Shown: positions 35,932 through 45,425, counted from the stretch's first letter. The stretch: DNA of 64,000 bases from DSSM01 sp964484125 (GCA_964484125.1 CAZAEK010000004.1:132701-196700); one strand, 5' to 3'. Numbers and translations: made by a program. Notes: generated by a model not told the origin, from the sequence alone.

Positions 35932-36873
35932 TTATTCGTAATCTACTTTCGCAAGATTCAGAACATAAGCAGGACATTCAGGTTCATCGCCAAAAAACTC
36001 TTTATTGACACCTTTCGTAAAAGCCCAACGGTGAATCCATGAAATTCCTGCTTTTTTGTAATAAGCATCTTCTGATTTATAAACATCATCTTTAAGAGCT
36101 TCTTCCATGCTGACAAATTTATAATGGTGTCTTCTGAGCATATCAAGCAGATCTGAAATAGTATCACAATTAAGAGTATTGGCGTGTAATAATAAAATGT
36201 GATTAATGTTTCTACCAAAAAGTTTTTCCGATTGAGATTCGTAATATGTAAGCTTTGCTTCCATATACTTTATATAGTCGGATTTGATTTTTTCGAGTGT
36301 TTTTGTTTCCTTTGCGTATAAAAGTGAATCATAAGCAGCAGCAAAAATCCATTCAGCATTGTCAATAGTTACAGGTGCTTCAATATATCCGGCTTCTTTC
36401 AGGTATGTTTCAAGCTCTTCAACTTTTTCTTTTGAATCACCTCTATGCAAATAAGGATGGCGAAAATATTTCAGAGGTTTATTGTATTTTTCGCAGAATG
36501 GCCTTATATATTTCTCACCTTTTATAATATCTTCAATAAAATCTGAAAGAGGAGTAGTGTTATAATCTTTATGAGAATAAGTATGGTTACCAAGTTCGAA
36601 TCCGTTCATCAGCCACATTTCAAGCAGGTTAACTTTTTTAGTAACAATCCGGTTGCCGTTATATAATTTGCTTTCATTAACAAATCCAATTGCAGGAACC
36701 TTGTAACTCATTAGTGTACCGAGCAGATTAAGAGATCTATCGAATTGGAAATCCGGGTCACGGAAGTAACGTGAACTGAAAACAAGATCGTCAAAAGAAA
36801 TACAGATTTTCTTCTCCTGAGCAAATCCGGAAACAGATATTAAAAATAATATAAGTAAAAAAACTTTTTTCAT
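35932..36873 (-). CDS. Secreted polysaccharide deacetylase (NodB type)
   Basis: 313 residues with a Sec signal (MKKVFLLILFLISVSGFAQ). The NodB fold shows motif 1 ISFDDLVF (catalytic base and metal Asp at 27-28), motif 2 ELGNHTYSHKDY (metal His pair) and motif 3 YFRHPYLHRGDS. Late HILLLHAN supplies the final His. Family 4 carbohydrate esterases remove N- or O-acetyl groups from peptidoglycan, chitin or xylan oligomers. The substrate here is unknown. The length is normal for a single-domain enzyme with an extra helical insert (about 190-240). It is separated from the upstream T9SS gene by a hairpin. Confidence 0.87.
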   Translation of the reverse strand: MKKVFLLILFLISVSGFAQEKKICISFDDLVFSSRYFRDPDFQFDRSLNLLGTLMSYKVPAIGFVNESKLYNGNRIVTKKVNLLEMWLMNGFELGNHTYSHKDYNTTPLSDFIEDIIKGEKYIRPFCEKYNKPLKYFRHPYLHRGDSKEKVEELETYLKEAGYIEAPVTIDNAEWIFAAAYDSLLYAKETKTLEKIKSDYIKYMEAKLTYYESQSEKLFGRNINHILLLHANTLNCDTISDLLDMLRRHHYKFVSMEEALKDDVYKSEDAYYKKAGISWIHRWAFTKGVNKEFFGDEPECPAYVLNLAKVDYE

Positions 36874-36989
36874 TACAACTTAACTCTTTTTTTCAATAAT
36901 AAGAAAAAATAATTAAATAAACAGGTTAAAACTAAACCAATGTTTCTTTTTTAATTCTGTAACTTGACCTTAAGAATGAGGGTAAATAA

Positions 36990-37025
36990 AAAGGTTACTA
37001 AGCAGGAGGCAAAGTAACCATTTTT
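36990..37025 (-). terminator. Hairpin terminator after the T9SS gene at 37067-39502
   Basis: GGTTACT (36993-36999) and AGTAACC (37013-37019) flank a 13-base loop, with AAAAA on the left, which reads as a T run on the minus strand. Confidence 0.6.
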
Positions 37026-37066
37026 ATGAATGTATGAATAAGGAATATAACTATATTCAGATATAT

Positions 37067-39502
37067 TTATTTAAGGAGAATCATCTTCTTTGATTCCGAA
37101 AATTCCTGTCCATTTCCTTTAGCAATAATTTTATAAATATATGTACCAGAGCTCAAATCGCTTCCATTGAACTCAACTGAATAGAATCCCGCAGATTTCA
37201 TCTCGTTGTTCAAAATGTTTTTTACTAACTTACCTGAAATATCAAACACTGCAATAGTAACGTTCATATCTGATGGAATACGATAATCGATCATTGTAAC
37301 AGGATTAAAAGGATTAGGATAATTTTGAGACAGACTGAATTTATTTGGATTATTTAGCTCCACATCATTATTTAAGTTGAAATATTCGAAATTCCCGTTA
37401 TAATCTATTTGTTTTAGTCTATAGCAGAATTTTCCGTTCCCGTTAATTTTATCTTTAAAGGAATAATCGCTTTGAGATTGTTTATTATTGTTTCCTTTAA
37501 CAAATCCGAGATTTTTCCATTCCTTTTCATAAGCTGATTTCCTATAAATTTCAAATCCTGAATTATTTATTTCCCAAGCAGTTGACCAGTTAAGAGTAAC
37601 CTCATTATCTTTAACTGAAGATGTAAATGAAATAAGTTCTACAGGCAATGCACCATTTAATGGATTTCTTGAAGAATTTCCTGCTATTGCATACATACCG
37701 AATGAAGTCATTCCGCCTCTTTTTGCTGTTGGGTTTGAGATTGTGCCTGAACCTTCAATATGGGTGCCGGTAAGTGTAAATTCCGGCTGACCTGTTAATT
37801 TCTGCATAATTCTCAATTCAGACGGGTTTTGTACACCTGCAAAACCTTCAGCATTTAAACTTATGGAATAACTACCTCCGGTTATTCCGGATTGTGTAAT
37901 GTTCCAGTAACCTTCTGCTGCATACCTGTTAATTTCATAACCACTATCAAAATAAGGTCCGCCATTTATCCCCGGGTCATTGCTTATAAACTCAACTACT
38001 ATAGTTCCGCCCGCAGTTGGTTCTGTCGAAAAATCAACCGTTACCATTCTTGATTGTGTCAACGTTGCTAATGGATAAAGAACCATTGCCCTTTGACCTT
38101 TTTTAACCCATCTTGAAAGTTTGCCGACTACGAAACCGCCATTATAAAACAAATTACCCGGATTATTCTGGTCTCTTCCGAGTATGAAATTCTTTCCGTT
38201 TGTAATAACTTTACCTGAATTGAATGTCATTTCATCTCTAACAGAAAGATTATTTGTAAGAGTTAATGTTGAAAGATTGCTCATTACAAATTTATCTATT
38301 GTTGAAGGCAATTCGTCGCCGGTAATTTGTGGAGTTGTACCGTTATATTCGAAAGTTGTACCATCATTAAAAGTTCTTGACCATATATCGGTTCTGAGGT
38401 TTCCGGTTGTAGTATTATGTTGAATTCCGTCCGGAGAACCAATCTTTAATGTAGAGCCGTTAAAAGTTTTAAAAGCACCCCAACCGTCCATATAGGAATT
38501 GCCGAAATTCAGAGTACCATAAACGTTCATTGTTCCGCCATTATAGAAATTTGTTCCGCCGGTTAAATCAAGCAAACCACCTTGCTTAATAATAAAGTTC
38601 TTACCGCTTACCATTTCTGTCTTATTCTTATTGTAATATTCACCGTAAACTTCAACATTTTTAGTATCAAATTTTGCATAGCTGTTGTTTGTAAATGTTC
38701 CATTAATAATTGCCAGATTGCCACATACGAAATTTGCATTATTTGTAAAAGTTCCATAGATTTCGAGTTCTGATGAATTTGCACCATAATAAGTAAAACC
38801 ACCGTTATTTACAAAATCACCTGTAATAGAGAAATCTTTACTCGAATAATATTTGAATGCTCCTGATAAGTTAATATTTGTTTCAGAAATAAATTCCGAG
38901 TTATCACCAATTGTTAAATCTTTAAAATTAATTGTTGAACCTGAATTAGCATTAAAAGTACTGGATTTCCAGAGATTGAAAATATAAGTTGAATTTATGG
39001 TTGCATTATTAACATTCATATTTCCGCCTTCAATGCTGAATTCAGCAGGTAAAGTGAGTATAGAGCCCTGGTTCATAGTAAAAGCCCCGGTAATCCAACT
39101 TGTTTTTGAGATAATCACTTTTGTATTCTGTGACATTATAAAATTTCCCTTAACCTGAAGAAATCCTTCGCACAGGAGGTCATATGTTGAAGAAACTTCA
39201 TGATTCAATGTTAAAGTCTTACCTGCCTTAATTTCAATTGCACCGTTATTTGTTACTACTATCTGGTCTGCAGTAATATTATCATTTACAATAGTCCATC
39301 CTGTAATTGTAATTACTCCGTCATTGCTTGTAGGATATCTGTTTGCATTAATCCATTGTGTTCCGTTAAACATTTCCCATGAATTTACATTAGTCCAGTT
39401 ATCACCCCATTTTGTTCTGAAATCGCCGTTACTCTGAGAGAATCCATTCACAAGCGGTGTTATCAGTATGAGTGTTATGATTATTTTTGTTAGATGTTTC
39501 AT
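37067..39502 (-). CDS. Large secreted repeat protein with T9SS tail (beta-solenoid-like)
   Basis: 811 residues. A signal peptide is followed by about 480 residues of Asn/Thr/Gly-rich short strands repeating a loose pattern of NG.F.NN..F...GN..I.GTFTNN, which suggests a right-handed beta-solenoid as in adhesins. A Fn3-like or Ig-like module follows (about 620-710; VELISFTSSVKDNEVTLNWSTAWEINNSGFEIYR), a block found in many Ignavibacteria and Bacteroidota surface proteins. The T9SS sorting domain ends the chain (LSQNYPNPFNPVTM...FDISGKLV...SGTYIYKI...KKMILLK). No enzyme motif is seen. An adhesion or matrix role is inference. It has a close architectural relative at 59008-61845. Confidence 0.85.
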   Translation of the reverse strand: MKHLTKIIITLILITPLVNGFSQSNGDFRTKWGDNWTNVNSWEMFNGTQWINANRYPTSNDGVITITGWTIVNDNITADQIVVTNNGAIEIKAGKTLTLNHEVSSTYDLLCEGFLQVKGNFIMSQNTKVIISKTSWITGAFTMNQGSILTLPAEFSIEGGNMNVNNATINSTYIFNLWKSSTFNANSGSTINFKDLTIGDNSEFISETNINLSGAFKYYSSKDFSITGDFVNNGGFTYYGANSSELEIYGTFTNNANFVCGNLAIINGTFTNNSYAKFDTKNVEVYGEYYNKNKTEMVSGKNFIIKQGGLLDLTGGTNFYNGGTMNVYGTLNFGNSYMDGWGAFKTFNGSTLKIGSPDGIQHNTTTGNLRTDIWSRTFNDGTTFEYNGTTPQITGDELPSTIDKFVMSNLSTLTLTNNLSVRDEMTFNSGKVITNGKNFILGRDQNNPGNLFYNGGFVVGKLSRWVKKGQRAMVLYPLATLTQSRMVTVDFSTEPTAGGTIVVEFISNDPGINGGPYFDSGYEINRYAAEGYWNITQSGITGGSYSISLNAEGFAGVQNPSELRIMQKLTGQPEFTLTGTHIEGSGTISNPTAKRGGMTSFGMYAIAGNSSRNPLNGALPVELISFTSSVKDNEVTLNWSTAWEINNSGFEIYRKSAYEKEWKNLGFVKGNNNKQSQSDYSFKDKINGNGKFCYRLKQIDYNGNFEYFNLNNDVELNNPNKFSLSQNYPNPFNPVTMIDYRIPSDMNVTIAVFDISGKLVKNILNNEMKSAGFYSVEFNGSDLSSGTYIYKIIAKGNGQEFSESKKMILLK

Positions 39503-39587
39503 ATTCCTTAATTTTTTTTAGTTTTACATTCAATACAAAACTATGAAAAGTAGTGTAAAAAAAAATTAGGAGTAATTCTGAATTTTT

Positions 39588-39606
39588 TGTAGGAATTTTT
39601 CCTACA
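39588..39606. promoter_or_regulatory. Perfect 8-bp palindrome between divergent genes
   Basis: TGTAGGAA, TTT, TTCCTACA. It lies 86 bases before the minus-strand T9SS gene and 133 before the CoA-transferase gene. The symmetry and position suit an operator of a dimeric regulator (or a short hairpin). There is no direct evidence of which protein binds. Confidence 0.4.
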
Positions 39607-39738
39607 GAATAGGGGATTATTTTGTCTTTTTATAATAAATAAAAAGTGTTATTTTGAATAGAAATAAGGAGCATTCTATAAATACGAACATCATAATTAT
39701 ACTAATTCAAACTTTCATAATATAAATTTTTACCCTAT

Positions 39739-41052
39739 ATGTATTTACAAAAGTATCAGTCAAAAATTGTTTCCGCACAGGAAGCAGTCAAAGTTGTGAA
39801 ATCCGGAGACAGAGTTTTATTGCATGCAAACAGTTGTTATCCTGAATTACTAGTTAATGCAATGTGTGAAAGGTATCAGGAATTGAATGATGTAGAAGTA
39901 GCACATCTGACTATATTCCAGAAGCCCTGCTACCTGAAACCGGAAATGCAAAATCATTTCAGGCACAATGCACTCTTCACCAGCGGCCATGTCAGAAAAG
40001 CCGTTAATGAAGGGACAGCAGATTTCACACCAATCTTCCTGTCTGAAATTCCTTTAATTATAGAAAGGGGAATTTTACCGATAGATGTAGTTTTTCTTCA
40101 TGTGTCATGTCCCGATGCACACGGATTCTGTTCTTATGGCGTAAGTAATGAAATAACGAAAACAGCGGCAGAGCATGCAAAAGTTGTAATTGCTCAGATT
40201 AATCATAAAATGCCAAGAGTACTTGGAGATAATTTTATTCATGTAGATAAGTTAGACTATATAGTTGAATGTGATACAGACCTTGTTGAAGTACCGATGG
40301 TTGACCCAAATTCAACTGAAGAAGAAAAGAAAGTCTATAGAAAAATAGGAGAAACAATAGCTTCATTAATAAGAGACGGGGATACATTGCAGATGGGAAT
40401 TGGAGCAATACCGGATGCTGTATTAACATATCTTACAGAAAAAAACGACCTCGGAATCCACACAGAGATGTTCTCTGACGGTTTAATAGATTTAATTGAT
40501 AAAGGAATAATTACAGGTGACAGAAAAACATTATTGCCGGGTAAAATTGTAGCAAGTTTTGTCATAGCAACAAAGAAAACTTTCGATTACATACACAACA
40601 ATCCTATAGTCGAATTCCGAACGACAAAGTTTGTTAATGACCCATACATAATTGCAAGAAATGATAATATGGTTTCAATTAATTCTGCAATACAAGTTGA
40701 TTTTACAGGACAGGCATGTTCAGATTCAATGGGACACAGGATTTATTCGGGTTTCGGAGGTCAGGTTGATTTTATAAGAGGAGCATCAAGAAGCAAGAAC
40801 GGTAAGCCGATTATCGCAATGCCTTCAACTGCAAAAGATAATACAATCTCTAAAATAGTTCATACACTTACACCTGGTTCAGGAGTTACAACTTCGAAGG
40901 CAGATATTCACTATGTAGTAACTGAATATGGAATTGCAGATTTATATGGAAAGACTCTAAGAGAGAGAGTAAAACAGATGATAAATATAGCTCATCCGAA
41001 TTTCCGTGATGAACTTGAACAGAAAGCAAGAGAACTTAAATATCTTTGGTAA
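39739..41052 (+). CDS. Acetyl-CoA hydrolase/transferase family protein (class I CoA transferase)
   Basis: 437 residues. The two-domain family pattern is visible: LLHANSCYPELLVNAM near the start, DTLQMGIGAIPDAVLTYL at the second domain, and the catalytic Glu in IHTEMFSDGLIDL. GFGGQVDFIRGA and VVTEYGIADLYGKTLRERV are the late CoA-site blocks. It is most like 4-hydroxybutyrate or butyryl-CoA:acetate CoA transferases, which move CoA between acetate and another acyl group. The actual acyl group is not clear. It heads a tight run with queC (abutting) and an AI-2E-family gene, but no shared function is evident. Confidence 0.87.
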   Translation: MYLQKYQSKIVSAQEAVKVVKSGDRVLLHANSCYPELLVNAMCERYQELNDVEVAHLTIFQKPCYLKPEMQNHFRHNALFTSGHVRKAVNEGTADFTPIFLSEIPLIIERGILPIDVVFLHVSCPDAHGFCSYGVSNEITKTAAEHAKVVIAQINHKMPRVLGDNFIHVDKLDYIVECDTDLVEVPMVDPNSTEEEKKVYRKIGETIASLIRDGDTLQMGIGAIPDAVLTYLTEKNDLGIHTEMFSDGLIDLIDKGIITGDRKTLLPGKIVASFVIATKKTFDYIHNNPIVEFRTTKFVNDPYIIARNDNMVSINSAIQVDFTGQACSDSMGHRIYSGFGGQVDFIRGASRSKNGKPIIAMPSTAKDNTISKIVHTLTPGSGVTTSKADIHYVVTEYGIADLYGKTLRERVKQMINIAHPNFRDELEQKARELKYLW

Positions 41053-41739
41053 TTGAAAAAAAAAGCAATTGTACTTGTCAGCGGCGGTATGGACAGCGCT
41101 CTTACTGCCGCTTTCGCATTTAAGAAGTATGAGCTCGCTTTTCTTCACATTAATTACGGACAGCGGACACAGAAACGCGAGTTAAAAGCATTCAATGATA
41201 TAGCAGATTATTACGGTGTCAGGGAAAGACTGGTAGTAAGCATAAAATATCTGAGTGATATAGGGGGTTCAGCTTTAACGGATAAAAAAATCAAGGTTGA
41301 AAAAGCAAACCTTAATAATAAAAATATTCCCTCTACATACGTTCCATTCCGTAATGCAAATATGATGTCAATAGCAGTAAGCTGGGCTGAAGTAATCGGA
41401 GCAGAAAAAATATACATAGGAGCAGTAGAAGAGGATTCAAGCGGATATCCCGATTGCAGAAAATCATTTTATGATGCCTTTAACGAAGTCATAAAACTGG
41501 GAACAAAAAATAGCTCGAAAATTAAAATTGTAACCCCTATTATTAAGTATTCGAAGAAAGATATTGTGAAGTTATCAGTGAAAATGAAATCGCCCCTGCA
41601 TCTGACATGGTCTTGTTACAAAAGTAACAAACTTGCCTGCGGTGAATGTGATAGTTGTGCATTGAGATTGAGAGGTTTTCAATCAGCGGGTTACAAAGAC
41701 CCGGTAAAATACAAAAAAATAATTTCTTATATCCAATGA
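41053..41739 (+). CDS. queC: 7-cyano-7-deazaguanine synthase QueC
   Basis: 228 residues. The PP-loop VSGGMDSALTAAFAF is at the N terminus, YVPFRNANMMSIAVSWAE in the middle, and the zinc site comes from Cys in WSCYKSNKLACGECDSCALR (C in SC, AC, EC and SC). It turns 7-carboxy-7-deazaguanine to preQ0 with ATP and ammonia in queuosine biosynthesis. The start is TTG at 41053, the base right after the previous stop. No queD, queE or queF is near. The stop overlaps the next ATG (ATGA), so translation is coupled to the exporter-like gene. Confidence 0.95.
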   Translation: MKKKAIVLVSGGMDSALTAAFAFKKYELAFLHINYGQRTQKRELKAFNDIADYYGVRERLVVSIKYLSDIGGSALTDKKIKVEKANLNNKNIPSTYVPFRNANMMSIAVSWAEVIGAEKIYIGAVEEDSSGYPDCRKSFYDAFNEVIKLGTKNSSKIKIVTPIIKYSKKDIVKLSVKMKSPLHLTWSCYKSNKLACGECDSCALRLRGFQSAGYKDPVKYKKIISYIQ

Positions 41740-42827
41740 CGGATTTGAAAAAAGACAATTCGTTAAAAATAGCAGCAGGATTATTCATTGCAGGAGTAAT
41801 TTATTTATTCCTGAAAGAGTTCCAGTCTATCATTCTGCCTTTTTTTGTGGCTTTGATAATATCGTTTATATTTGAACCTCTTTACAGATGGTTTCGTGAA
41901 AAACGAGTACCTGCTTCTGTTTCAGTTATTTTAATTTTAGTGGTTATTATTATAATATCAAATTTTGTAAGTCTGTTTGTAATTACCAGCATAAATTCAT
42001 TTCAGAGCTCACTTCCTAATTATCAGGAAAAGTTAATTGGAATTTATAAGTCTTTTGTATATCAGATTGAATCAAATCCTTTATATAACGCTTATCTGAA
42101 AAATCAGGTGGACCTCGAAGCAATGATAGGTAAGATTAATTTCAGTGGAATGATTCAAAGTCTATTTACAGGTATCGTTGGAATTTTTTCAAATTATATT
42201 CTAATATTAATATATGTAATTTTCATTCTCACAGAAATCGGTAGCATAAGAGTAAGAATTCAATCTGCATTTTCATCTGAAAGAGCAGTTTCTATAACAG
42301 ATACTATTACCAGCGTATTCAATGATATAAAAAAATATATTGTAGGTAAGACCCTGATAAATTTAACACATGCAATTCTCGTTGTTATAATCCTCTGGAT
42401 ATTTGGAGCTGATTTTGCAGTAGTGTGGGGCTTTCTAACTTTCTTTATGGCATTTATACCAAATATAGGAGCAATTATTGCAACTTTACTGCCATTTTTA
42501 TCTGCTTTAATTCAGTTTGACGGAATAGTAATTCCAATTATAATATTAATATTACTTGTTGTAATAGGGAATGTTATAGGTAATATTTTCGAACCGAAAA
42601 TTTTTGGTAATACATTAAACCTGAGCCCGTTGCTATTAATTCTCTCCCTGATTTTCTGGGGATATGTCTGGGGAATTGTTGGAATGTTTCTCTCTGTACC
42701 AATTATGAGTATTATAAAAATAGTGCTTTCAAAATTTGAATATACAAAACCAATTGCAATGCTTATGTCACAAGAGGTCAGGAAAGGATTTGGAAGCGGT
42801 AAAAAAAACAAGAAACAAAGAGGTTAA
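41736..42827 (+). CDS. AI-2E family membrane transporter
   Basis: 363 residues from ATG 41736, whose ATGA overlaps the queC stop; a longer frame from 41655 would run inside queC. About eight helices: a paired N-terminal set (SLKIAAGLFIAGVIYLFL, IILPFFVALIISFIFEPL), a middle domain, then the family block VGKTLINLTHAILVVIILWIFG...FAVVWGFLTFFMAFIPNIGAIIATLLPF and the end NLSPLLLILSLIFWGYVWGIVGMFLSVP. The family includes TqsA (autoinducer-2 export) and Na+/H+ antiporters; the substrate here is unknown. It is in the CoA transferase-queC operon. Confidence 0.87.
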   Translation: MTDLKKDNSLKIAAGLFIAGVIYLFLKEFQSIILPFFVALIISFIFEPLYRWFREKRVPASVSVILILVVIIIISNFVSLFVITSINSFQSSLPNYQEKLIGIYKSFVYQIESNPLYNAYLKNQVDLEAMIGKINFSGMIQSLFTGIVGIFSNYILILIYVIFILTEIGSIRVRIQSAFSSERAVSITDTITSVFNDIKKYIVGKTLINLTHAILVVIILWIFGADFAVVWGFLTFFMAFIPNIGAIIATLLPFLSALIQFDGIVIPIIILILLVVIGNVIGNIFEPKIFGNTLNLSPLLLILSLIFWGYVWGIVGMFLSVPIMSIIKIVLSKFEYTKPIAMLMSQEVRKGFGSGKKNKKQRG

Positions 42828-42879
42828 CAAAATTCAAAGGAATCAGAATAAATATTTTTATTAAATTAATCAAAGATAT

Positions 42880-44269
42880 ATGACAAAAAATAAAAAACTC
42901 CTTGCCTGGGTTGACGAAATGGCAAAACTATGTAAACCTGACAATATTCACTGGTGCGATGGCTCAGAAGAAGAAAATAAAAAGCTTATTCAACAAGCAG
43001 TTGAAGCCGGTTCATTCAAACCTGTACCCAAACGCCCTAACTCATACTGGGTGATTTCAGACCCTAAAGATGTTGCGAGAGTTGAAGACAGAACATTTAT
43101 CTGCTCCGTAAAAGAGGAAGATGCAGGACCTACAAATCACTGGAAAGATCCCAAAGAAATGAAAGAAATTATGACAAAACTATACGATGGATGCATGAGA
43201 GGACGCACAATGTATGTAATACCATACTCAATGGGACCGCTCGGCTCAAGAATAGCTCATATTGGAGTTGAGTTAACAGACTCAATTTATGTTGTTGTTA
43301 ATATGCGCATAATGACACGTATGGGCAAAAAAGTACTTGATGTACTCGGTGAGGAAGGTGAATTTGTACCCTGCTTACACAGCGTAGGAATGCCATTAAC
43401 AGACGGCAAAAAAGATGTTGCATGGCCATGCAACGAAACTAAATATATAACACATTTCCCTGAAGAAAGAACAATCTGGTCTTATGGCTCAGGTTACGGT
43501 GGAAACGCATTACTCGGAAAGAAATGTTTTGCACTTCGCATTGCATCAGTAATGGCACACGACGAGGGATGGCTTGCAGAGCATATGTTAATTCTTGGAT
43601 TGACACCGCCCGATGGAGGAGAAAAGAAATACATAGCAGCAGCATTCCCTTCTGCCTGCGGGAAAACCAATCTTGCAATGCTAACACCTACTCTGCCGGG
43701 ATGGAAAGTCGAAACAGTTGGAGATGATATAGCATGGATGAAATTCGGTGAAGACGGACGTCTTTATGCAATTAATCCTGAATACGGATTTTTTGGAGTT
43801 GCGCCCGGCACATCAATGAAAACAAATGCAAACGCAATGCTTNNNNNNNNNNNNNNNNNNNNNNNNNNNNNNNNNNNNNNNNNNNNNNNNNNNNNNNNNN
43901 NNNNNNNNNNNNNNNNNNNNNNNNNNNNNNNNNNNNNNNNNNAACTGGTTCCGCAAAAATGAAAAAGGTAAATTTATATGGCCCGGATACGGAGATAACA
44001 TAAGAGTACTTGCATGGATAGTTGACAGAATAAACGGCAAAGGCGAATATGTTGATACTCCGATTGGCAGGCTTCCGAAACATGGTGCAATAAACATCGA
44101 AGGTCTCGACCTTACAGAAGAAGACTGTGACAAACTCTGCGAAGTCAACAACGCACAATGGCTCGACGAAATTAACGAAATGCGTCAATACTATAAAATC
44201 TTCGGCGACAAACTTCCAAAAGAACTTTCTGATGAACTTGATAAGATAGAAGAAAGATTGAAAAAATAA
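42880..44269 (+). CDS. pckG: Phosphoenolpyruvate carboxykinase (GTP), interrupted by an assembly gap
   Basis: The first part (42880-43842, 321 codons) has WVISDPKDVARVEDRTFIC, MRGRTMYVIPYSMGPLGS, SYGSGYGGNALLGKKCFALR, the kinase P-loop FPSACGKTNLAM and YGFFGVAPGTS. The second part (43943-44269) starts NWFRKNEKGKFIWPGYGDN and runs to the normal C terminus. Between them are 100 N. The GTP-type enzyme is normally about 600 residues; about 170 residues lie between these two blocks in human PCK1, so near 0.5 kb is missing and the N count is nominal. Frame is not kept across the N run, which is an artefact, not a frameshift. It interconverts oxaloacetate and PEP; with MaeB it links C4 acids and gluconeogenesis. 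Confidence 0.95.
43843..43942. other. Assembly gap (100 N)
   Basis: Exactly 100 N inside pckG. A round 100 is a common placeholder for a gap of unknown size; comparison with the enzyme family suggests about 500 bases are missing. Confidence 0.97.
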
Positions 44270-44281
44270 ATTATAATTCAT

Positions 44282-44305
44282 CCGTCAGGGAGAAATCCCT
44301 GACGG
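44282..44305. terminator. GC-rich hairpin after pckG
   Basis: A perfect 9-bp stem CCGTCAGGG / CCCTGACGG with loop AGAAAT. There is no T run after it, so it may be a weak or processing hairpin rather than a true terminator. It ends just 10 bases before the start of the next small gene. Confidence 0.5.
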
Positions 44306-44314
44306 GGATTCAAT

Positions 44315-44521
44315 ATGGAATCTGAATCTAAACCAATCACTAACTGTAAATCGCGAAGGTCAGTTTATGTTTTTGCTCTTTTTCTTATTTTTCTTTTGGA
44401 TTGGGCTGCTCTTCACGATATTTTAAAAGGGCAGGAGAATACTTTAGGGGAGTATTCCATGTTGGTTATTAGTTTATTTATTATTCGGCTTATACTTCTT
44501 AAAATTTTTAAGAAAGTGTAA
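44315..44521 (+). CDS. Small two-helix membrane protein, unknown function
   Basis: 68 residues. After a basic N-terminal segment, one helix (VYVFALFLIFLLDWAAL) is followed by a short polar loop HDILKGQENTLGEYS and a second helix (MLVISLFIIRLILLKIF). The DWAALHDILKG stretch with a later E-Y/W just before the second helix is a pattern I recall from small Bacteroidota membrane proteins, without known function. The frame is the only sizeable one in this interval. The ATG has no strong ribosome site. From 44522 to 44649 I see nothing further. Confidence 0.55.
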   Translation: MESESKPITNCKSRRSVYVFALFLIFLLDWAALHDILKGQENTLGEYSMLVISLFIIRLILLKIFKKV

Positions 44522-44649
44522 TAATGCGTTTTTCTGCTATTCTGTTGTGTCTTAACTTTAGTTAAAATGTATGTTCGTTCCGGCTTGCTCTGAAACTTCA
44601 TATCGCTTTCTGCGTATAGAAAAACTGTATAACCCAAAAATAATTTACG

Positions 44650-45294
44650 ATGAAAAAATTACTTATCTTATTGATGGTTTTTGCATTCTTACCTGTTGCA
44701 GTTTTTTCCCAAAGTTCCAAACTTGAAAAAATCAACCTTACGGGTACACATTCAGTAACTTTGAATCTTGGCTTTATCAATCAGACCTCCTCGGTTGTGG
44801 TTTCATCAAATGATGTTAGTACAAAAATGAATTTGCAGGGCTCGCTTTCTTACAACTACTGGTTTTCGAACGAGCTTGCTATCGAGGGTAATGCGGGTTT
44901 TATTGCCGCAAATGTTAACAGCAATACTTTTTCAAACGGTCTTGTTGAGCAAAAGGTCTCGGGTATATTTCCGTTTTTTATGGGCGTGAAATATGCTCCC
45001 AAAGTTTTCAGCGTTTCAAAAAATATCAGACCTTTTGGCACTATGCTTTTTGGAGCCATTACAGGCTTTGGTACCGAAAACGAAGTGAACCTGCTTAGCG
45101 TGAAATCAAGCACTTATACCGAGTCAACTTTCGCAATGAAAACAGGCGTCGGAGCAGATGCCCTGCTTGGCTCTTTGGTGAAAGTCGGCATGCTTGCAGA
45201 TTATCTTTATATGCCGGACTTTGAGAAAACATTCGGCACAAGAAAAAATTACAGCGGCTTCAATCTCTCGTTTAATGTCGGCTTTATGTTTTAA
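44650..45294 (+). CDS. Outer-membrane beta-barrel protein
   Basis: 214 residues with a signal peptide (MKKLLILLMVFAFLPVAVFS). The body is amphipathic strands with aromatic ends (TLNLGFINQTSS, LSYNYWFSNELAIEGNAGF, FGTMLFGAITGFG, KVGMLADYLYM) and the chain ends in SFNVGFMF, a C-terminal aromatic that signals BAM insertion. An eight-strand OmpX/OmpA-barrel-like fold is likely. No catalytic or binding motif is seen. Codon choice here uses more CTT, TTT and GC-ending codons than the genes around it, and the same shift runs through 44276-45420. A good terminator follows. Confidence 0.75.
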   Translation: MKKLLILLMVFAFLPVAVFSQSSKLEKINLTGTHSVTLNLGFINQTSSVVVSSNDVSTKMNLQGSLSYNYWFSNELAIEGNAGFIAANVNSNTFSNGLVEQKVSGIFPFFMGVKYAPKVFSVSKNIRPFGTMLFGAITGFGTENEVNLLSVKSSTYTESTFAMKTGVGADALLGSLVKVGMLADYLYMPDFEKTFGTRKNYSGFNLSFNVGFMF

Positions 45295-45316
45295 TCTTTT
45301 TCATAATTTATTGCTC

Positions 45317-45350
45317 AAAAGCACTTTCCGCAAGGGAAGTGCTTTTTTTG
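45317..45350 (+). terminator. Terminator after the beta-barrel gene
   Basis: AAAAGCACTTTCC (45317-45329) pairs with GGGAAGTGCTTTT (45334-45346, one G-T) around GCAA, followed by a T run. Confidence 0.9.
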
Positions 45351-45425
45351 TTTCATTAACCTTTACAGTTTTTTTAGAAAATTGGAAATTTTTATTGAGT
45401 TAGTTTTTTATTTCTTTTCTTCCCG

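Noticed and set aside
41655..41735. Upstream extension of the AI-2E family gene
   Set aside because: It lies inside queC; the ATGA overlap at 41736 is a normal coupled start.
43826..44281. Several open frames running through the N block
   Set aside because: They exist only because N codons are read as open; the real coding on both sides is pckG.
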